In this document: piece by piece, positions 23,752 to 32,193 of the stretch
Layout: each line of letters starts with the position of its first letter
Position numbering within the stretch: the stretch's first letter is position 1
NCBI RefSeq assembly: GCF_007474605.1
Contig: NZ_VHKL01000021.1
Coordinates: 1 to 38,626 of the forward strand
DNA length: 38,626 nucleotides
Source of the DNA: Rhodoligotrophos appendicifer
GTDB taxonomy: Bacteria; Pseudomonadota; Alphaproteobacteria; Rhizobiales; Im1
Direction of reading: 5' to 3'
Position numbers and translations under genes: made by a program
Notes under the pieces: generated by a model
Databases searched by the model: none
Told to the model about the DNA's origin: nothing
What the model saw: the letters and a program-made list of their open reading frames with translations, nothing else

Positions 23752-26055
23752 TCAAGCTACCTCGTCGTGCAGCTTTCCAAGCGCGCGGAGAATTTTCTCC
23801 GGCGTAATGGGAAGATCGCGAATACGTACGCCGATTGCATCTTCGACCGCGTTGGCCACCGCCGCGGCGATGCCAGTTGTCGGCCCTTCGCCAATGCCCT
23901 TCGCACCATAGGGGCCCTCAGGGTGGGGTATCTCGATGAGGATAGATTTTATCGGAGGCAGATCGGCGCTGGCGGCCATGGGATAATCCTCAAGCGAGGC
24001 ATTGAGCACAGCGCCGTCCTCGCCAAGAATTAGCTCCTCCATCAAGGCGGCGCTGCATCCAATTGCAACTCCGCCTTCGACCTGACCCTCGCAGGCTGCA
24101 GGATTCAGTGTCCGGCCGGTATCGTGGGCCGACACGATGCTGTGTAGCGTGACCTTCCCCGTGTCTGTATCGACGGACAATTCCACCCCCTGGCTGCTGT
24201 ACAGCCAGAAGCCAGTGATCTTCCTCCCTTGCCCAGTCTCCAGATCAAATGGTGTCGTCCCCTCGGGCACGAAGGAACCGCGGCCGACAATGGGACCATA
24301 CGGGCTGCCGGGGCGGACTCCGGCAATCTCCTTAAAAGTGCAGAAGCGATTCGAGGCACCGCGGACGGAGACCACGCTGTCGCGCACCTCCAGTTCCTCC
24401 ATGGGAACCTCGAGAAGCTCGGCCGCCTTCATTAGGATTTGATTTCGGGTGTCCGTCCCTGCCCGGACAATGGCGTTGCCCATATTGAATGTGGATCGGC
24501 TGGATGAGGTCGACCGATCAGGCGGTGTCACCGCCGTATCGCTTGCGATGAGATGCATGTCTTCATAACGAGCCCCTACGGCTTCGGCCGCGAGTTGGCT
24601 CATGACTGTCTTGGCGCCCTGCCCCATGTCTGTCGTGGCGCACATCACGTTCAGAGTGCCATCGTCATTCATTTGGATGAAGGAGCTGGAGCCAGATGGC
24701 GCTACGCTGGACTTGGCCGTGGTGACAATTGCTCTGCCACGCCCGGATTTTTTTGGCTTATCCCAGCCCATACCCGCGGCGCAGGCCTCCAAAGTCGGTT
24801 TTAGACCGATGGCTTTCAATCGCTCGCCGGTTGCAGTCTCGTCGCCCTCCTCGATCAAGTTGCGACGGCGGATGTCCAATGGATCGATGCCAAGACCGCG
24901 AGCAATCTCATCCATATGAGACTCGTAGGCAAACGACATCTCCATAATTCCATAGGAACGGAAGGCGCTAGTCACCACCTTGTTTGTGTAGACGCAGTAG
25001 CCGTCAATCTTCTGGTTGGGAATTCGATATGGCCCGGTGACGGAATAACTTCCGTTGCGGCATAGAAGAGGTCCCACGTCCGCATAGGCGCCAGTGTCCC
25101 ACACAACCTCCGCCTCGCGGGCGACCATCGTGCCGTCTCGTTTGACGCCAGTGCGCATCTTCACAGCCACAGCACCCCGCACACCAGCCGCTGTGAAGAC
25201 CTCCTCGCGAGTGAGCACAAGCTTAACTGGCCGCCCATCCGTCTTCATAGCCAGCGCAACCACTGGCGGTTCCGCTTTCAAACCATGTTTGGCTCCGAAG
25301 CCGCCGCCAAGGTATGGCGCAATTACGCGAACGCGGTGGACTGGCCAACCTAAGGCAATCGCGAGATCATCCGCGGCAAACCAGGGGGACTGCTGGCTCG
25401 ACCACAGAGTGAGCTGACCAGAACGCTCCAATTGCGCTATGGCGGCATGGGGCTCCAGTGCGCCATGATTGAAAGCTTGGCTCTTGTAGGTGCCTTCAAA
25501 GATCTCGTCTGCGTCCTGGAATCCGGCCTCCACATCACCCTTGCGCAACTTGAAATGGCTCAGGATATTGGAGTTTGGCACCGACGTGAACAATTTGGAA
25601 TCGCGCCAATAACTTTCGAACTCTGGATGGATCAGCGGGGCTCCGGGTGCTCTGGCGACTTCGGGATCGAGTATGAAAGGCAGCGGCTCATAGTCGACGC
25701 TCACGAGGCTGGCCGCCTCGCGCGCGATGTCCTCGTCCTCGGCTGCGATGGCGACAACCGGCTCGCCCACATAGCGTACCCGATCAATGGCCAAGAAGGG
25801 TTGGTCTCGGAGCGGCAGGTTGTAGCGGAAGGGAACGTCGCTCCCGCGCACAATGGCACGGACGCCCTTGACCCGTTCCGCTCGGCTCGTGTCGATGCTG
25901 CGGATCTTGCCGTGAGCGATAGGAGACCGGACTATCTGAGCAATGAGCATCCGGGGGAACCCGATATCCGCCGCGAAAACGGCTCGGCCCATCACCTTTT
26001 CAAGAGCATCGGCCTGCAGGACTCGATGCCCAACGACTGACATACGGTCACTCAC
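23752..26055 (-). CDS. Molybdenum hydroxylase large (molybdopterin-binding) subunit, xanthine dehydrogenase family
   Basis: A 767-residue subunit binding the Mo-molybdopterin cofactor. Landmarks are GRAVFAADIGFPRMLIAQIVRSPIAHGKI at the start, YLGGGFGAKHG, TSAFRSYG (the 'AFRGFG' segment), TTDMGQGAKT, and GAKGIGE, whose Glu (about residue 723) is the catalytic base. The active-site loop lacks the AYxCSFR of CO dehydrogenase, so a carbon-hydroxylating enzyme acting on an aromatic N-heterocycle or aldehyde is expected. The start is GTG 26055 (AAGGAG eight bases upstream), overlapping the 2Fe-2S gene's stop as GTGA. It acts with the two small subunits immediately upstream. Substrate unknown. Confidence 0.93.
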   Translation of the reverse strand: MSDRMSVVGHRVLQADALEKVMGRAVFAADIGFPRMLIAQIVRSPIAHGKIRSIDTSRAERVKGVRAIVRGSDVPFRYNLPLRDQPFLAIDRVRYVGEPVVAIAAEDEDIAREAASLVSVDYEPLPFILDPEVARAPGAPLIHPEFESYWRDSKLFTSVPNSNILSHFKLRKGDVEAGFQDADEIFEGTYKSQAFNHGALEPHAAIAQLERSGQLTLWSSQQSPWFAADDLAIALGWPVHRVRVIAPYLGGGFGAKHGLKAEPPVVALAMKTDGRPVKLVLTREEVFTAAGVRGAVAVKMRTGVKRDGTMVAREAEVVWDTGAYADVGPLLCRNGSYSVTGPYRIPNQKIDGYCVYTNKVVTSAFRSYGIMEMSFAYESHMDEIARGLGIDPLDIRRRNLIEEGDETATGERLKAIGLKPTLEACAAGMGWDKPKKSGRGRAIVTTAKSSVAPSGSSSFIQMNDDGTLNVMCATTDMGQGAKTVMSQLAAEAVGARYEDMHLIASDTAVTPPDRSTSSSRSTFNMGNAIVRAGTDTRNQILMKAAELLEVPMEELEVRDSVVSVRGASNRFCTFKEIAGVRPGSPYGPIVGRGSFVPEGTTPFDLETGQGRKITGFWLYSSQGVELSVDTDTGKVTLHSIVSAHDTGRTLNPAACEGQVEGGVAIGCSAALMEELILGEDGAVLNASLEDYPMAASADLPPIKSILIEIPHPEGPYGAKGIGEGPTTGIAAAVANAVEDAIGVRIRDLPITPEKILRALGKLHDEVA

Positions 26056-26570
26056 GAGACCAACTCCTTCGCTCGACTTGACGGTCCCTGATTGGCTTTT
26101 TGAGCGAAATCAGCGATGGCTCGGACGATCCTGATATAGCCGGTGCAACGACACATATTTCCGCCGATGGCGGCCCGGATCTCATCCTCAGTGGGACTGG
26201 GCGTGTGCTTCACAAGAGCAACACCACTGAGCAGCATTCCAGGCGTGCAGAAACCGCATTGAATAGCGTGGTGGTCAATGAAAGCCTGCTGCAACGGATG
26301 TAGCTTTCCATCGGACGTGCTGAGGCTTTCCGCGGTGCAAATCTTATGACCCACAGCATCGGCGGCCAATGTGATGCAGGCTAGCGTAGGGATGTCATCA
26401 ATCAGGACCGTGCAGGCGCCGCAACTGGCTGTCTCGCAGCCTTCCTTGACGCTCATGCGACCGCAGCCGTCTCGGATAACATCCACGAGGAGCTGGTGTG
26501 GCCGGACATTCACCTCGAACACCTCACCGTCCACGTCCAGCTCGATCATTTGCTTAGGTGATCGCGTCAT
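26052..26570 (-). CDS. Molybdenum hydroxylase 2Fe-2S subunit
   Basis: A 172-residue electron-transfer subunit carrying both 2Fe-2S clusters of the family. The plant-ferredoxin-like cluster uses Cys45, 50, 53 and 65 (CETASCGACTVL). The second uses Cys105, 108, 140 and 142 (QCGFCTPGML and MCRCTGY). Length is normal. It overlaps the FAD-subunit stop by 4 nt (ATGA) and the large-subunit start by 4 nt, so the three subunits are translationally coupled and probably made in equal amounts. A GGGAG element precedes the ATG. Confidence 0.95.
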   Translation of the reverse strand: MTRSPKQMIELDVDGEVFEVNVRPHQLLVDVIRDGCGRMSVKEGCETASCGACTVLIDDIPTLACITLAADAVGHKICTAESLSTSDGKLHPLQQAFIDHHAIQCGFCTPGMLLSGVALVKHTPSPTEDEIRAAIGGNMCRCTGYIRIVRAIADFAQKANQGPSSRAKELVS

Positions 26571-27457
26571 ACTTCACTCCCACGCCGTGCGGCGGCTAGC
26601 TTTGACAAGGCCCTTTTGAACAGCACGCCGAGGACATGACGGCGGTAGGCGGCCGTCGCGCGGAAATCACTGATCGGTTGAGCCCAGCTGGCCAGTAGCA
26701 GGACTGCCGACTCAACATCGGCTCCGACGGCTTCCATACCGCTGCTGCAGGCGAGGAACTCTTCAACAGGCGCACAACGAACAGGCATGGACCCGCCCCC
26801 AACTGCAGCCAGCCGAATATCACTCCAACTTGCTCCATCGAAAATGGCTCCGATCGCCACTGCCACGAGGGGCAAGTCGAACGCCTCACGGAAGGCAAAG
26901 CGTTCATAGGCAACACAGAAATTGACCACAGGTGTAGGCAGCTTGAGGGCGGTAATAATCTCTCCAGGCTGCAGCGCCGTGTTTCCGCGTGATCGTGCGT
27001 ACTCGCTCACGGACAGCTGCCGCGAGCCGGCGGGTCCACGCAGCTCCAGACTCGCGTTATACACTTGTAGCAGGGGTACAAGGTCGCTTACCGACCAGCC
27101 TTGCGCGACATTGCCCACGACAGTTGCGGAGGAACGGATGGCAGGTGACGCAATCTCGCCCATGACTCGAGCGAGAACAGGCCAGCTGCGAGCAAAGTCC
27201 GGCGATGCGGCAAGCTCTGCCAGGGTCACCGCAGCACCAATGAGGGCACCCTCCGGGCTGAAGACCAATTCCCTCACGCCCGGCAGGTCATTCAACCCGA
27301 CTATGAGATGAGTATCGAGCTTTCCTCGCCGGTATCGGGTCAAGATATCGCAGCCGCCCATCTTCGCGACAGCACCCGGCTGCGCTAACAGGGCCATCGC
27401 ATCGCTCCAGTCGGTAGGGCGTCGGTAGTCGAAGGGTTGTGTTCCAGTGTCAGACAT
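26567..27457 (-). CDS. Molybdenum hydroxylase FAD-binding medium subunit
   Basis: About 296 residues in the CoxM/xanthine dehydrogenase medium-subunit family. The FAD-contacting loops are KMGGCDILTRYRRGK (in place of 'AGGTDLL') and TVVGNVAQGWSVSDLVPLL. A CO dehydrogenase flavoprotein C-terminal-type domain fills about residues 170-290 and ends with YRRHVLGVLFKRAL. It passes electrons from the 2Fe-2S subunit to the final acceptor. ATG 27457 is preferred over GTG 27466. It lies 12 nt after the SDR gene, within one operon with the Liv permeases. Confidence 0.92.
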   Translation of the reverse strand: MSDTGTQPFDYRRPTDWSDAMALLAQPGAVAKMGGCDILTRYRRGKLDTHLIVGLNDLPGVRELVFSPEGALIGAAVTLAELAASPDFARSWPVLARVMGEIASPAIRSSATVVGNVAQGWSVSDLVPLLQVYNASLELRGPAGSRQLSVSEYARSRGNTALQPGEIITALKLPTPVVNFCVAYERFAFREAFDLPLVAVAIGAIFDGASWSDIRLAAVGGGSMPVRCAPVEEFLACSSGMEAVGADVESAVLLLASWAQPISDFRATAAYRRHVLGVLFKRALSKLAAARRGSEV

Positions 27458-27469
27458 GACGCTCACCGT

Positions 27470-28213
27470 TTAGTCAAAGTGGATGCCACCATTCACCTCG
27501 ACGACCTCGCCGGTTACGAAGTTCGCCGCATCACTACCCAGAAAGATCGCGACACGGGCGACCTCCTCGGGCTGGGCAAGTCGACCCAAGGGCGTCCGGT
27601 CTGCAATCTTGGCTATGAAGTCCGCGCTCCAGCCCTGGGACATACCGGTCATTGTGAGCCCTGGGCAAACAGCATTCACAGTAATCTTGGACGGGCCAAG
27701 ATAGAGGGCGAGCGTGTGGGTCAGCGCAATGACACCCCCCTTGGACGCAGCATAGGCAGGACCGCTGACGAGGGAGCCCATTCGGGCGGAATCGGATGCC
27801 GTGAGGACGATACGGCCTCCCCCCTGCTCCCGCATATGCGGGATTGCGGCTTGAACAACAAGATAGGTGCCGCGGAGATTGACGCTCATCACCGTGTCCC
27901 AGATCTCCGGAGTGAGTTCATCAATGTTGTGGCTGTCCAGCATCGCGGCGAAATGCAGAAGAGTATGAATGCGGCCAAATTTCTCCCGCGCAGCTGCCAT
28001 GGCGGCTAAGACATCATCCTGGTTCGCGATGTCCGCATAAACAGGAAATGCGGAAGCGCCACTTTTGCTGCCGATGGCGGTGAGCCCATCCTTGTCCCTA
28101 TCGCATGCAGCGACGTTCGCCCCAGCTGACAATAATATTTCCATCGCGGAGGCACCTATGCCGCTCGCGGCACCCGTAATGAAGAACGTTTTCCCTTCAA
28201 GCCCGAGGTTCAT
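27470..28213 (-). CDS. Short-chain dehydrogenase/reductase, classical FabG-like
   Basis: A 247-residue SDR with TGAASGIG at about residues 14-21, catalytic Ser in LTASDS, Tyr and Lys in YAASKGG, and a C-terminal TGEVVEVNGG. The usual NNAG is altered to HFAAM. All catalytic residues are present. It sits between the livM permease and the hydroxylase subunits, overlapping livM by 4 nt, with GGAGAA upstream of its ATG. It probably oxidises or reduces a product of the hydroxylase; that link is by position only. Confidence 0.88.
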   Translation of the reverse strand: MNLGLEGKTFFITGAASGIGASAMEILLSAGANVAACDRDKDGLTAIGSKSGASAFPVYADIANQDDVLAAMAAAREKFGRIHTLLHFAAMLDSHNIDELTPEIWDTVMSVNLRGTYLVVQAAIPHMREQGGGRIVLTASDSARMGSLVSGPAYAASKGGVIALTHTLALYLGPSKITVNAVCPGLTMTGMSQGWSADFIAKIADRTPLGRLAQPEEVARVAIFLGSDAANFVTGEVVEVNGGIHFD

Positions 28214-29376
28214 GCCTTCTCCATTTCCCCAGCGCGATCCAATGCTGGTGACGATGACGTAAGTTGGTGCGAAGTATTCGGTTGTTCACTTTTTTGCGCC
28301 CTATTCACCCTGAAAAGCTTAGAGATCTTCAAGCGCGCTAGTCCGCCGGGGGCTGCGACCAGAAACAGTACAATTGCAAGACCGAAAACCACCTGGTTCA
28401 ATTGGGGGGCATTCAAGCCGAGAACGTGGACGTCATCGCCCAATATCTCGCGCAGTATTGGCGGCAGGCAAGTAATGAACAGAGCACCAATAACAGCACC
28501 CCGAACAAGACCAAGACCGCCAATAATGATCATGGCCACGAACATCACCGAGAGGTTCAAATCCCACGTTTCTGGCAAGGCAAAACCAAATTGGGTGCCA
28601 TAAAGGGCTCCCGCGATGCCTGCCATGAAGTCGGCAGCAACAAAGGAAGCAATTTTATAGTAAGTTATGTTAATACCATTCATTGCCGCAGCGGTTTCGT
28701 TGTCCCGAATCGCTTGCAATGCGCGACCAGTTTTTGAGTGTTTCAGTCGTAGAACGGAGAGGCCGGATAAAGTCGCCAGGGCTACCGCCAGATAGTAGAG
28801 CTTGAGAGAACGACCGATGACTAGGTCACCAATGGCCGAGTCCCCTTCGAACGAGAAGTTTCCGAAGGCAGGTGCCGACAAGGCCACCCCCATTGCGCCC
28901 CCGGTAAGCCAGTCCCAGTGAATGAACAAATACTGTGCGGCAAAGATCATGCCGAGCGTAACGATGGCTAGATATATGCCACTGAGCCTGATCGCCGCTG
29001 GTGCCAGCAGCAGGCCCACAAAGCCCGAGCACAGGCCAGCAAGGAGCAGACCAAGGACCAGAGGCCAGCCATGCTGGTTGCCAGCTATGAGGTCCAGCGG
29101 AAATGGCAGATTTCCGAGCAGGCTATCGACCTCCGGGTGCATCTGGGGTCCAAGCGTGCTCGCTACGTATGCGCCGATACCAAAGAAGGCCGCCTGACCC
29201 AGCGAGATGAGGCCTGTTAGACCAGTCAGTATCTGCAGTGACAATGCCCCGATGACCGCGATCGCCGCAAAGGCCCCGACGGTGAGCCATTGCTCGTTGG
29301 CAACAGCAGGCCAAGCAAGAACAACCGCGGCGCAGGCGACCCAACCCAGGAGGCGCACCGGTTCGACTCCGTTCAT
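28210..29376 (-). CDS. ABC transporter permease, LivM type
   Basis: A 388-residue membrane permease of the branched-chain-amino-acid importer family, with about nine hydrophobic segments. LivM landmarks include GLISLGQAAFFGIGAYVAS near residue 55, IVTLGMIFAAQYLF, the cytoplasmic loop GRALQAIRDNETAAAMNGIN, and MIIIGGLGLVRGAVIGALF. A hydrophilic 30-residue tail rich in Ser/Gln/Glu (EQPNTSHQLTSSS region) extends beyond the usual end. A strong GGAGGT precedes the ATG. It overlaps livH and the SDR by 4 nt each. Confidence 0.92.
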   Translation of the reverse strand: MNGVEPVRLLGWVACAAVVLAWPAVANEQWLTVGAFAAIAVIGALSLQILTGLTGLISLGQAAFFGIGAYVASTLGPQMHPEVDSLLGNLPFPLDLIAGNQHGWPLVLGLLLAGLCSGFVGLLLAPAAIRLSGIYLAIVTLGMIFAAQYLFIHWDWLTGGAMGVALSAPAFGNFSFEGDSAIGDLVIGRSLKLYYLAVALATLSGLSVLRLKHSKTGRALQAIRDNETAAAMNGINITYYKIASFVAADFMAGIAGALYGTQFGFALPETWDLNLSVMFVAMIIIGGLGLVRGAVIGALFITCLPPILREILGDDVHVLGLNAPQLNQVVFGLAIVLFLVAAPGGLARLKISKLFRVNRAQKSEQPNTSHQLTSSSPALDRAGEMEKA

Positions 29377-30272
29377 ACCCTGTGACCTCCGGTCTTTCCG
29401 AAGATACCCTGCGGTCTAAACAACAGGATGATGATCATCACGATATAGCCGCTGACGATATAGAAGCCGCTGCCCAAGCCCGGAAGGAGGCTTGGCTGAT
29501 AGCCCGCCATCATCACTTCGACGACACCGATCAGAAGGCCGCCAACAACGGCCCCAGGTAATGACGTCATCCCCCCGAGCACAGCCGCTGGAAAAGCACG
29601 GAATGCAACATGCGCGGTGGCAGGCTGAAGACCATAGCCAGGGAGGCTGCCAAGGAACGTAACCGCGACAAGTCCTAAGAGCCCCGCAATCGCCCAGGCG
29701 ACGGCATGAACCCATTGCACGTTGATCCCCAGAACTGTGGCTACCTCCGGATCGGTCGCCACAATCCGCATGGAAAGACCAAGACGCGTGCGATTGAAGA
29801 AGGCAGCTAGCGCTGCCACGCAGACGAACGATCCCACAATCGCTGCAATACGGATGTAATCAATATGCACGCCTGAGACGACGAGCTGACCGTTTAGAGG
29901 TACACCGATCGAAACTTGAGTCACGCCAAACATTGCTTCGGCGATCGTCACCAATACAATATAGAGGCCCAGAGTAATCATAAGCTTAGTATCGGCAGAG
30001 GAACCCGATGCGTGGCCTAGAACAATCCGTTCTATACCTACTGAGAAGACCGCGATTGCCGCTAAAGCCAGAAGAAATGCAAGTGCGAAGGGCGCGTTCA
30101 GGCCGCCAGCCCCTGCCATGTAGAGCAGATAGCCAGCGATCAGCACCATGGCTCCGTGGGCGAAGTTGATGATTCCTGTGGATTTGAAGATAACCACAAA
30201 ACCTAGTGCGACCAGGCCATAGAGCGAGCCGAGGGAGAGGCCGAAGACGAGGAGCTGCAAAAATTTGACCAT
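29373..30272 (-). CDS. ABC transporter permease, LivH type
   Basis: About 299 residues. Family landmarks are GLVALGFVVIFKSTGIINFAHGAMVLIAG near the start, the loop LSMRIVATDPEVATVLGIN, and AFPAAVLGGMTSLPGAVVGG. The frame opens at a TTG (30276-30278) overlapping the livG stop. ATG 30272 has GAGG at a better distance and is chosen. With LivM it forms the membrane channel of the importer served by the divergent Tat-exported binding protein. Confidence 0.92.
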   Translation of the reverse strand: MVKFLQLLVFGLSLGSLYGLVALGFVVIFKSTGIINFAHGAMVLIAGYLLYMAGAGGLNAPFALAFLLALAAIAVFSVGIERIVLGHASGSSADTKLMITLGLYIVLVTIAEAMFGVTQVSIGVPLNGQLVVSGVHIDYIRIAAIVGSFVCVAALAAFFNRTRLGLSMRIVATDPEVATVLGINVQWVHAVAWAIAGLLGLVAVTFLGSLPGYGLQPATAHVAFRAFPAAVLGGMTSLPGAVVGGLLIGVVEVMMAGYQPSLLPGLGSGFYIVSGYIVMIIILLFRPQGIFGKTGGHRV

Positions 30273-30274
30273 GA

Positions 30275-31069
30275 TCAAGCCTCGGCCAGAGAGTTTACTT
30301 TGCCGCCAATATAGGCGCGGATAACTTCCGGATTGGATCGGACCTCCTGGGGCTCGCCGATGGTCACAACGCGACCGAAATCGAGGACAACGACGATGTC
30401 GGCCACGTCCATTATCAGACCCATATTGTGCTCAATCATAAGGATGGTGAGCCGACGCTCCTCCCAAAGCTCCAAAATCGTCTTCGCAAGCTCACGGCTC
30501 TCATCGGGCGTCATCCCCGCGAAAGGCTCATCAAGCAGAAGCACGTGAGGCTCGGAGGCTAAGGCACGCGCCAATTCCACGCGTTTTTGAAAGCCATAGG
30601 GAAGTGAGCCAACTTCAGAGTCACGAACGGCCGCGAGACCCAACCTCTCCAGGAGATGGTGCACCTTTTCGGAGCTGGAACGTTCGTCGCGTGAGCGTGC
30701 CTTAAACGGCAGCGGCAGCATGCTTGCGACGACACCTTCCTTGATGTGCAAATGCCGACCGACCATCACGTTGTCGTAGACGGACATGCCTCCGAAGAGC
30801 GCCAGGTTCTGGAAGGTCCGACTCAGACCAAGCTCAGCCCGTTTATACGCTGGAAGAGATAGAATATCCTTATCGCCGAGGTGGATTGTACCCTCGTTTG
30901 CCCTATAGCTGCCCGTAATGACGTTAACGAGTGAGCTTTTGCCAGCGCCATTGGGCCCGATGAGACCGAGAATGTGCCCCGCTTGCAGGTCAAATGAAAC
31001 ATCGTTCAAGGCTGTCACGCCACCGAAGCGGAGGGTCAGATTGCGAACGGAAAGCAGAGGCTTGGTCAT
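30275..31069 (-). CDS. ABC transporter ATP-binding protein, LivG type
   Basis: A 264-residue ATPase. It shows Walker A GPNGAGKS, the LivG-type signature LPYGFQKR, Walker B VLLLDEPFAGM and switch histidine MIEHNM. The phrase LGLSRTFQNLALFGGMSVYDNVMVGRH is characteristic of LivG. Its start overlaps the livF stop by 4 nt (ATGA), with AGGT seven bases upstream. It forms a heterodimer with LivF. Confidence 0.93.
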   Translation of the reverse strand: MTKPLLSVRNLTLRFGGVTALNDVSFDLQAGHILGLIGPNGAGKSSLVNVITGSYRANEGTIHLGDKDILSLPAYKRAELGLSRTFQNLALFGGMSVYDNVMVGRHLHIKEGVVASMLPLPFKARSRDERSSSEKVHHLLERLGLAAVRDSEVGSLPYGFQKRVELARALASEPHVLLLDEPFAGMTPDESRELAKTILELWEERRLTILMIEHNMGLIMDVADIVVVLDFGRVVTIGEPQEVRSNPEVIRAYIGGKVNSLAEA

Positions 31070-31845
31070 ACGCCGGACCTAATCTCAGGTCGGCGCCGGA
31101 GCGGCAGGGATGCCTCACCCAAGCCAATGTAGAAATGCTGCATCATCTCCTGGCGTTTCAAATCCTCTGCCAGGCCCTCGGCTACAATAGCACCGTTCTG
31201 CATGACATAGGCTCGATCGGCGAGTTCCAGCGCCAGATGAGCGTTCTGTTCGACCAGGAGCACGGTTTTCCCAAGTTCCCGAACGGCTCGAATCGTCTTC
31301 GCAATTTGGGAGATCATAACTGGTGCGAGGCCAAGACTCGGCTCGTCGAGCAAGAGAAGCTTGGGATCACTCATGAGCGCGCGGGCGATCGCTAGGATCT
31401 GCTGTTCTCCACCGGAGAGAAGGCCTGCAGGCTGCCGGCGCCGCTGATCCAAAATAGGAAACTTGCGATAGAGCTCGGCGATCCGCGCACGGACAACGCC
31501 CGTCTCCGATTTAATTGCGCCAGCCTGCAAATTTTCCTCTACGGAAAAGTCGCGCAGGATCCGCCTGCCCTCAAAGGTCTGCGTTATTCCGATGCGCGAC
31601 CGCAGGTGGCCAGGTGCCTTAACAAGGTCGTAACCCAGGGCCGTGATGCGGCCGTGGACGACGCGCCCGCCGTGATGGGACAGGAGGCCGGAAAGGGCCC
31701 GAAGAAGTGTCGTCTTGCCCGCGCCATTCGCACCGAGTAACGCCACAAATTCGCCCTCGGCAACGGCAATCGAAGCATCCCTCACAGCATGCACACCAGA
31801 GCCGTAGGTGACGCCAAGATTTTCAACTGTCAGAAGGGCAGACAT
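31066..31845 (-). CDS. ABC transporter ATP-binding protein, LivF type
   Basis: About 259 residues. It has Walker A GANGAGKT, signature LLSGGEQQ, Walker B LLLLDEPSLGL and the LivF-specific VLLVEQNAHLALELADRAYVMQNG. The frame extends to a GTG at 31875, but ATG 31845 (MSALLTVENLGVTYG) matches family N-termini. It is the first gene of the minus-strand operon. It is the only LivF in the window and could also serve the first importer, which lacks one; that is inference. Confidence 0.92.
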   Translation of the reverse strand: MSALLTVENLGVTYGSGVHAVRDASIAVAEGEFVALLGANGAGKTTLLRALSGLLSHHGGRVVHGRITALGYDLVKAPGHLRSRIGITQTFEGRRILRDFSVEENLQAGAIKSETGVVRARIAELYRKFPILDQRRRQPAGLLSGGEQQILAIARALMSDPKLLLLDEPSLGLAPVMISQIAKTIRAVRELGKTVLLVEQNAHLALELADRAYVMQNGAIVAEGLAEDLKRQEMMQHFYIGLGEASLPLRRRPEIRSGV

Positions 31846-31897
31846 GAAGCCGCTTTGCCTTTCCCCGGGACCCACCCAAAATGCGTTCTCTTGTATG

Positions 31898-32034
31898 GAA
31901 CGTTTGTTCTCTATTAAAGACTATGAGGCGTATTCTGGTTTGTCAAACGGTTCTGATCTTTCATTCTCGCGCATTTTTCTCCCCGTTGACAACCATCCCG
32001 GACCGGGTCACGATAGTTTGCAGAACAATTGTTC
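31898..32034. promoter_or_regulatory. Mirror-symmetric divergent promoter/operator region
   Basis: Two TTGACA hexamers face outward at 31941-31946 (minus) and 31986-31991 (plus), mirrored about position 31966. Two palindromes of form GAAC-N4-GTTC lie at 31898-31909 and 32023-32034, mirrored about the same point. The second is part of the perfect 14-mer AGAACAATTGTTCT. Weak -10-like hexamers (TAGTCT and CACGAT) lie 17 nt from each -35, putting each palindrome near the transcription start. A looser GAAC-N6-GTTC follows at 32044-32057. Confidence 0.6.
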
Positions 32035-32193
32035 TTTTGAGCGGAACAGTGGTGTTCTCAGTTTGCGTTCTTACGCGTGAGGCAGAAGACGTTAGGGCGT
32101 GCGCTATTCCAGTTCTGCTTGCTGCACTAAAAGTTGAAATCCCGCTCACCTATGATGAGCCCGAATTTCGCAATAAATCTGTGGGAGGAAACG

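Noticed and set aside
23752-27457. Carbon monoxide dehydrogenase (CoxLMS) as the identity of the molybdenum hydroxylase
   Set aside because: The large subunit lacks the AYxCSFR active-site loop of form I CO dehydrogenase and has an AFRSYG segment as in xanthine dehydrogenase-type hydroxylases.
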